From the NCBI GenBank assembly GCA_030830595.1, contig JAURMS010000192.1, positions 1-5,278 on the forward strand: a DNA stretch of 5,278 nucleotides. The letters are read 5' to 3'. Shown here piece after piece: positions 1-5,278 of this stretch. The number at the start of each line of letters is the position of its first letter. Positions within the stretch are counted from its first letter, which is position 1. The translations under genes were made by a program, and so were the position numbers. A model generated the notes under the pieces. That model did not search any database. It was not told where the DNA came from and saw nothing but the letters and a program-made list of their open reading frames with translations. The DNA comes from Gammaproteobacteria bacterium (GTDB taxonomy: Bacteria; Pseudomonadota; Gammaproteobacteria; Steroidobacterales; Steroidobacteraceae).

Positions 1-30
1 ACCGTCGGTGCCGAAATGGCGTTTATTCAT
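1..30 (-). CDS. glmM: Phosphoglucosamine mutase GlmM, N-terminal fragment (cut by window edge)
   Basis: Reading leftward from an ATG at 30-28 gives MNKRHFGTDG, and then the window ends. This matches the conserved start of GlmM (M-x-x-(K/R)-x-FGTDG, followed in the family by IRG). GlmM converts glucosamine-6-phosphate to glucosamine-1-phosphate in the cytoplasm, on the way to UDP-GlcNAc, peptidoglycan and LPS. The ATG lies inside the last codons of folP, with an 8-bp overlap (23-30), so translational coupling is likely. A good Shine-Dalgarno sequence, AGGTGG, lies 9 nt upstream at 45-40. The call rests on ten residues plus the well-known folP-glmM gene order. The catalytic serine and all later domains are outside the window. 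Confidence 0.85.
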   Translation of the reverse strand, partial: MNKRHFGTDG

Positions 31-901
31 GCAGTGCCCCCACCTTCGAGTTGCCACAGACTGCCCCGGCCACCCGGACCGCGTCGACCGTCTCGGCCAC
101 GTCATGGGCGCGAATGATGGACGCTCCGCGCGCCACTGCCAAGGTGGCCAGTGCCAGCGAACCTGCCAGGCGCCCCTCGGCCGGCCGGCCGGTCAAGGCC
201 CCGATCATGCCCTTACGGGACAGGCCCACCAGCAGCGGCAGGTCGGCGCAACGCAGTCCGGCCAGCCGGTCCAGCAACTGCAGGTTGTGGGCCAGGGTCT
301 TGCCGAAACCAAAGCCAGGATCGATCACCAACCGGTCTGAGGCGATGCCCACGCCCCGGCAGGCGGCTACCCTCGCCTCGAGAAACTCCCGGACTTCAGC
401 CACTACGTCAACATAAGTGGGATCCTGCTGCATGGTGGCCGGCTCGCCCTTCATGTGCATGAGACACACGGCCACCTTGGAACGGGCAACGACCTCCAGC
501 CCACCGGACTCACGCAGGGCGACCACGTCATTAACCATGGAGGCGCCGACGGCGATCGCCTCGCGCATCACCTCAGGCTTTCGGGTATCAATCGATATCG
601 GCACCGACAACTCGGAGGCGAGCACTTCGATGACCGGCAGGACCCGCCGCTTTTCCTCTGCGACGTCGACCCCGAGGGACCCAGGGCGGGTGGACTCTCC
701 GCCCACATCCACGATGGCCGCACCCTGCTCGACCATCTGGCGACCCCGGTCGAGTACCGCCTGCAGGTCAGGATAGGCGCCCCCATCGGAAAAAGAATCG
801 GGTGTGACATTCAGCACACCCATGACCACCGGCTGGGTCAGGTCCAGCCGGTAATCTCCACATTGCAGGACGCCGGGGCAGCTCATGCCCTGTGTGATCA
901 C
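23..901 (-). CDS. folP: Dihydropteroate synthase (FolP)
   Basis: FolP condenses 6-hydroxymethyl-7,8-dihydropterin pyrophosphate with p-aminobenzoate to make 7,8-dihydropteroate in the cytoplasm, and it is the sulfonamide target. The 292-residue protein has the expected TIM-barrel motifs in order: NVTPDSFSDGG (31-41), DVGGESTRPG (65-74), SIDTRKPEV (103-111), VND (123-125), MHMKG (148-152), DPGFGFGKT (194-202), GLSRKGMIG (226-234) and RAHDV (264-268). The Phe of DSFSDGG and the Pro of STRPG, whose substitution gives sulfonamide resistance in E. coli, are both wild type, so I infer a sensitive enzyme. The start is uncertain. The GTG at 901 and an ATG at 886 (five codons later) both lack a clear Shine-Dalgarno sequence; the longer reading is given. 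The gene begins 26 bp after the ftsH stop, with no promoter or terminator visible between them, which suggests co-transcription. Confidence 0.96.
   Translation of the reverse strand: MITQGMSCPGVLQCGDYRLDLTQPVVMGVLNVTPDSFSDGGAYPDLQAVLDRGRQMVEQGAAIVDVGGESTRPGSLGVDVAEEKRRVLPVIEVLASELSVPISIDTRKPEVMREAIAVGASMVNDVVALRESGGLEVVARSKVAVCLMHMKGEPATMQQDPTYVDVVAEVREFLEARVAACRGVGIASDRLVIDPGFGFGKTLAHNLQLLDRLAGLRCADLPLLVGLSRKGMIGALTGRPAEGRLAGSLALATLAVARGASIIRAHDVAETVDAVRVAGAVCGNSKVGALHE
40..45 (-). promoter_or_regulatory. Ribosome binding site of glmM
   Basis: The minus strand reads AGGTGG from 45 to 40, five of six bases matching AGGAGG. A 9-nt spacer precedes the ATG at 30. The site lies inside the folP coding sequence, so glmM can be translated from the folP message either by coupling or by its own initiation. 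Confidence 0.6.
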
Positions 902-927
902 GGCAGGGCAGCCGGGGCGACCGCCCG

Positions 928-2841
<1,914 letters not shown>

Positions 2842-2849
2842 GGCAGGCA

Positions 2850-2853
2850 CTCC
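2850..2853 (-). promoter_or_regulatory. Ribosome binding site that decides the ftsH start
   Basis: GGAG on the minus strand (2853-2850) stands 8 nt before the TTG at 2841-2839. The alternative GTG at 2850 uses the last G of this motif and has no purine-rich site of its own upstream, so the motif supports the TTG start. Confidence 0.6.
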
Positions 2854-2874
2854 AATGGTGGCCGGGCTCTACGG

Positions 2875-2905
2875 ATTAGAGCGGGGCAAAACCCGGGCGG
2901 TTCAA
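2875..2905 (-). promoter_or_regulatory. Candidate ftsH promoter (sigma-70, with sigma-32-like elements)
   Basis: On the minus strand, TTGAAC (2905-2900) could be a -35 element. TCTAAT (2880-2875, five of six matches to TATAAT) could be a -10 element, but the 19-bp spacer is longer than optimal. The same region also reads GTTGAAC, 13 nt, then CCCC (2886-2883), which resembles the heat-shock pattern CTTGAAA–CCCCAT, although the AT after CCCC is not kept. Either reading would start transcription near 2868-2875, leaving a leader of about 25-35 nt. ftsH is a heat-shock gene in E. coli, so the second reading is plausible but unproven. Confidence 0.35.
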
Positions 2906-2955
2906 CTTACTACGACCGACCGGCAACTGCCAGCGAAATGGGGGCGTTTTGCGAG

Positions 2956-2965
2956 CCTTGCAAGG
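2956..2965. repeat. Perfect 10-bp palindrome CCTTGCAAGG upstream of yhbY
   Basis: CCTTGCAAGG is its own reverse complement. Its centre is about 28 bp upstream of the predicted yhbY transcription start, where a -35 element would lie, so it could be a small operator or activator site. The symmetry does not extend to the flanking bases. A 10-bp palindrome is not rare by chance, so function is only suggested by position. Confidence 0.3.
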
Positions 2966-2976
2966 TGCCGCTGCCC

Positions 2977-2982
2977 TATACT
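2977..2982 (+). promoter_or_regulatory. Probable -10 element of yhbY, consistent with a leaderless transcript
   Basis: TATACT matches the sigma-70 -10 consensus at five of six positions in otherwise GC-rich DNA, and the yhbY ATG begins 6 bases after it at 2989. Transcription starting the usual 6-8 bases downstream would therefore begin at or next to the A of the ATG. No good -35 lies at 16-18 bp. TTGCAA (2958-2963) is only 13 bp away and is part of a 10-bp palindrome. Confidence 0.45.
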
Positions 2983-2988
2983 GGGGGG

Positions 2989-3288
2989 ATGATCCTGAGC
3001 CCCAACCAACGCAAGTACCTGCGCGGACTCGGCCACGCGCTCCACCCCGTGGTCCTGATCGGCCAGCACGGGCTGACCGACGCCGTGGTCAAGGAGACGA
3101 CGACCGCCCTGGAGAGCCACGAGCTGCTCAAGGTTCGGGCCCGTCTCGGCGACCGTCTCGAGCGGCAGAGAATTCTTTCGACCCTGGCCGAAAGGACGGA
3201 ATCGGAGCTCGTTCAGACGATCGGAAACGTCGGTCTTTTTTATAAGAAAAACAAAGACTCAGGAAAGATCATTATTCCTGACTATTAG
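2989..3288 (+). CDS. yhbY: Ribosome assembly RNA-binding protein YhbY (CRM domain)
   Basis: This 99-residue protein has the length and sequence pattern of YhbY: an N-terminal LSPNQRKYLRGLGHALHP segment, the KH-like loop GQHG (25-28, GxxG) after PVVLI, the ALESHELLKV segment (40-49), and a C-terminal VGLFYK strand (81-86). YhbY is a single CRM (chloroplast RNA splicing and ribosome maturation) domain that associates with pre-50S particles; its exact role is not fixed. The ATG at 2989 matches the family N-terminus; the same frame is open further upstream but that part runs antisense through ftsH. There is no properly spaced Shine-Dalgarno sequence, only six G directly touching the ATG. The gene diverges from ftsH and converges on greA with 5 bp between stops. 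The last 18 codons are much more AT-rich than the rest and overlap a probable terminator for the opposite strand. Confidence 0.93.
   Translation: MILSPNQRKYLRGLGHALHPVVLIGQHGLTDAVVKETTTALESHELLKVRARLGDRLERQRILSTLAERTESELVQTIGNVGLFYKKNKDSGKIIIPDY
3246..3281 (-). terminator. Probable intrinsic terminator of carB-greA, inside yhbY
   Basis: Minus-strand transcription leaving greA meets a perfect 7-bp inverted repeat, TCAGGAA / TTCCTGA (3281-3275 and 3265-3259), with a 9-nt loop. A T-rich run follows, with 12 T in the next 17 bases (3258-3242). The stem is only moderately stable (3 GC pairs) and the T tract is interrupted, so efficiency may be modest. The element lies wholly within the last codons of yhbY on the opposite strand. 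In the yhbY direction no T tract follows the hairpin. Confidence 0.5.
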
Positions 3289-3293
3289 CATGC

Positions 3294-3767
3294 TCAGAGA
3301 AGCCGAACCTCGATAATCTCGAGGTGGCGTGTGCCACCTGGCACAGTGACCGAAACTTCCTCTCCCACTTCCTTGCCTACCAGGGCCCTGGCAATCGGCG
3401 AATTGATCGAGATCAGCCCCTGGCGGATGTCTGCCTCGTCGTCACCGACAATCTGGTAGGTGACCTCCGCGCCTTCCTCGTCGGCCAGCAGTACGGTCGC
3501 CCCGAAGACTACCCGCCCGGTGTCAGGCAAGGTGGTCGGGTCGATCACCTGGGCATCGGACAACCGGGCCTCGATTTCCTTGATGCGTCCCTCGATGAAC
3601 CCCTGCTGCTCCCGGGCGGCCGCGTACTCGGCATTTTCCGACAGGTCGCCGTGAGCACGGGCCTCGGCAATGGCCTTGATGACCGCGGGCCGGTCCTCCG
3701 ACTTCAGGCGTTTCAATTCGACTCGCAGCTTTTCGGCGCCTTTCAAGGTGATGGGTGCGCGGCTCAC
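3294..3767 (-). CDS. greA: Transcription elongation factor GreA
   Basis: GreA enters the secondary channel of RNA polymerase and stimulates cleavage of backtracked transcripts, releasing stalled complexes. The 157 aa (E. coli 158) show the two-domain layout. Residues 1 to about 75 form the N-terminal coiled coil, with its tip HGDLSENAEY carrying D41 and E44, the acidic pair needed for cleavage. The C-terminal FKBP-like domain follows, with GRVVFGATV, YQIVGDDEAD and SPIARALVGK. The start is a GTG at 3767 whose first four bases, GTGA, overlap the carB stop. GAGGG lies 7 nt upstream (3779-3775) inside the last carB codons. This predicts translation coupled to carB, and no separate promoter is obvious. 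The carB-greA pairing is seen in other gammaproteobacteria such as Pseudomonas, but not in E. coli. Confidence 0.96.
   Translation of the reverse strand: MSRAPITLKGAEKLRVELKRLKSEDRPAVIKAIAEARAHGDLSENAEYAAAREQQGFIEGRIKEIEARLSDAQVIDPTTLPDTGRVVFGATVLLADEEGAEVTYQIVGDDEADIRQGLISINSPIARALVGKEVGEEVSVTVPGGTRHLEIIEVRLL
3307..3338. repeat. Two tandem short hairpins in the end of greA
   Basis: ACCTCGA / TCGAGGT (3307-3313 and 3319-3325, 5-nt loop) and GGTGGC / GCCACC (3323-3328 and 3333-3338, 4-nt loop) are exact inverted repeats that share three bases, so they would compete for pairing. They lie just past the yhbY stop in its direction of transcription. Neither has a T tract on either strand, so a Rho-independent terminator is not supported. 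They may slow or protect the 3' end of yhbY RNA, or may simply reflect coding sequence. Confidence 0.3.
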
Positions 3768-5278
3768 TTTGCGGCCCTCGCGTGCAGGTCCTGCAGGCGG
3801 TTGACCGTCGGGTTAACCAGATGCTCCAGCGCATCGCAGGTGGCGCGGGCGGCCGCCAGGGTGGTGTGATAGGCAACCCGCCTCATCACCGCCTCGCGGC
3901 GGATCGAGCGCGACTCCTGAATAGCCTGCCGACCCTCGGTTGTATTGATGATCAGGTGAATCTCACCATTCTTGATCATGTCCACGATATGGGGCCGTCC
4001 CTCACGCACCTTCTGCACCACCCGACAGGGGATGTCGGCGTCGCGGAAAACGCCGGCTGTCCCGCGCGTCGCCACCACCTCGAAGCCCTTGTCCGCCAGC
4101 TTGCGTGCAACTTCCACGGCAGCCTCCTTGTCCCGGTCGCGAACGCTGAACAGCACCACCCCGGACAGCGGCGGGGCAATCCCCCCGGCCAGGGACGCCT
4201 TGGCAAACGCCTCGGCAAAACTTTCGCCAGTGCCCATGACCTCCCCGGTGGACTTCATTTCCGGGCCAAGAATCGGGTCCGCCTCCGGAAACTTGTTGAA
4301 TGGGAAGATCGCTTCCTTGACCGAATAATAGCCGGGCTTGCGCTCCCATAAGCCATCCAGCTCGGCCAGCTTACGGCCGGCCATGACCCGGGCGGCGACC
4401 TTGGCCAGCGGATACCCGATGGCCTTGGAGACGAAAGGCACGGTCCGCGAGGCGCGCGGATTGACCTCCAGCACATAGACCTGGCCGGCCTGGATCGCGA
4501 ACTGCACGTTCATCAACCCCACCACGCCGAGGGCCTTGGCCATCTGCCGGGTCTGCCGCCTGAGCTCATCCTGCAGGGCTGCAGTCAGGGTCGCCGGTGG
4601 CAATGAACAGCTCGAATCCCCGGAATGAACCCCGGCCTGCTCGACGTGTTCCATGATGCCGCCGATCAGGACCTCCTCTCCGTCACAGATTGCGTCGACA
4701 TCCACCTCGATGGCCGTGTCCAGGAAGCGATCCAGCAGGATGGGACTCTCGTTGGAGACCTCCACCGCCGAGCGCACGTAGCGCGCCAGGTCTTCTTCGG
4801 AGTAGACGATTTCCATGGCGCGCCCGCCGAGGACATACGATGGCCGGACCACCAGCGGATACCCCACTTCGGCCGCGCGGGTCAGCGCCTGCTCGGCATC
4901 CCTCGCCGTGGCATTTTCCGGTTGGGTCAGTCCCAGTCGGGCGATCAGTTGCTGGAAACGTTCGCGGTCCTCGGCCAGGTCGATGGAATCCGGGCTGGTC
5001 CCGATGATGGGCGCGCCGGCAGCCTCGAGAGACCTCGCCAGCTTGAGCGGCGTCTGGCCGCCGTACTGGACCACGATGCCCTCGGGTGACTCCAGGTGCA
5101 CGATTTCCAGTACGTCCTCGAGGGTCAAGGGCTCGAAGTACAGGCGATCGGAAGTGTCGTAGTCCGTGGAGACGGTTTCCGGGTTGCAGTTGACCATGAT
5201 GGTTTCGAAGCCATCCTCGCGGAGCGCCAGCGCGGCGTGGACGCAGCAATAGTCGAACTCGATGCCCTGCCCGATGCG
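3764..5278 (-). CDS. carB: Carbamoyl-phosphate synthase large subunit, C-terminal half (cut by window edge)
   Basis: CarB makes carbamoyl phosphate from bicarbonate, two ATP and ammonia channelled from the small subunit CarA, feeding arginine and pyrimidine synthesis. The frame is open to the right edge and its first residues, RIGQGIEFDYCCVH, are internal CarB sequence, so the 504 residues here are roughly residue 570 to the end of a protein of about 1073. The fragment covers most of the second ATP-grasp half, which phosphorylates carbamate: MVNCNPETVSTDYDTSDR, YGGQTPLK, VVRPSYVLGGRAMEIVY, EVDVDAICDGE, HSGDSSCSLP and EVNPRASRTVPFVSK. It also covers the C-terminal allosteric domain (ATRGTA, KVREGRPHI, INTTEGR, YHTTL). 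The residues that in E. coli bind UMP (Lys of KVxEGRPH, the NTT turn and the Thr pair of ATxGTA) are kept, so UMP inhibition is likely. The ATG at 5197 is internal, not the start. CarA would be expected beyond the right edge. Confidence 0.97.
   Translation of the reverse strand, partial: RIGQGIEFDYCCVHAALALREDGFETIMVNCNPETVSTDYDTSDRLYFEPLTLEDVLEIVHLESPEGIVVQYGGQTPLKLARSLEAAGAPIIGTSPDSIDLAEDRERFQQLIARLGLTQPENATARDAEQALTRAAEVGYPLVVRPSYVLGGRAMEIVYSEEDLARYVRSAVEVSNESPILLDRFLDTAIEVDVDAICDGEEVLIGGIMEHVEQAGVHSGDSSCSLPPATLTAALQDELRRQTRQMAKALGVVGLMNVQFAIQAGQVYVLEVNPRASRTVPFVSKAIGYPLAKVAARVMAGRKLAELDGLWERKPGYYSVKEAIFPFNKFPEADPILGPEMKSTGEVMGTGESFAEAFAKASLAGGIAPPLSGVVLFSVRDRDKEAAVEVARKLADKGFEVVATRGTAGVFRDADIPCRVVQKVREGRPHIVDMIKNGEIHLIINTTEGRQAIQESRSIRREAVMRRVAYHTTLAAARATCDALEHLVNPTVNRLQDLHARAAK
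3775..3779 (-). promoter_or_regulatory. Ribosome binding site of greA
   Basis: GAGGG on the minus strand (3779-3775) precedes the GTG at 3767 by a 7-nt spacer. It lies within the last codons of carB and confirms the GTG as the greA start, in line with the family N-terminus. Confidence 0.6.

Noticed and set aside
902..927. Terminator between ftsH and folP
   Set aside because: A short GC hairpin is present but no T tract follows, so transcription probably continues into folP.
5195..5197. ATG at 5197 as the start of a 477-residue protein
   Set aside because: The 27 codons upstream to the window edge are conserved CarB sequence (RIGQGIEFDY...), so this Met is internal and the gene is simply cut by the edge.
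4683..5249. A 188-codon minus-strand frame overlapping carB
   Set aside because: It is a frame-shifted shadow of carB. The product is Arg/Gly/Pro-rich with no family resemblance, and carB is intact in its own frame.

Overview
The window is GC-rich, densely coding chromosomal DNA. Its gene order, carB–greA | yhbY (opposite strand) | ftsH–folP–glmM, is a housekeeping cluster well known from gammaproteobacteria such as Pseudomonas. The protein sequences (CarB, GreA with D41/E44, FtsH with HEAGH, FolP, the GlmM start) look like those of high-GC Gammaproteobacteria. I cannot assign a genus from the sequence alone.

Layout from right to left. On the minus strand, the C-terminal half of carB runs in from beyond the right edge and overlaps greA by 4 bp (GTGA). 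greA ends 5 bp from the end of yhbY, which is transcribed toward it on the plus strand. yhbY and ftsH diverge from a gap of about 150 bp, the only sizeable non-coding stretch here; it holds candidate promoters for both directions. ftsH is followed after 26 bp by folP, and the folP stop overlaps the start of glmM. Only the first 10 codons of glmM are present at the left edge.

Functions. CarB makes carbamoyl phosphate for arginine and pyrimidines. GreA rescues backtracked RNA polymerase. YhbY is a small CRM-domain protein linked to 50S ribosome assembly. FtsH is the membrane AAA+ zinc protease. FolP is dihydropteroate synthase (folate pathway). GlmM is phosphoglucosamine mutase (UDP-GlcNAc for the cell wall). 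The cluster groups growth-linked biosynthesis and quality-control genes and is not one pathway.

I see no mobile element, CRISPR array, tRNA/rRNA, defence system or other novel system. The points worth a second look are small: rlmE (ftsJ), usually found between yhbY and ftsH, is absent; yhbY may be transcribed as a leaderless mRNA; a probable terminator for carB-greA lies antisense inside the end of yhbY; and ftsH probably starts at a TTG codon.
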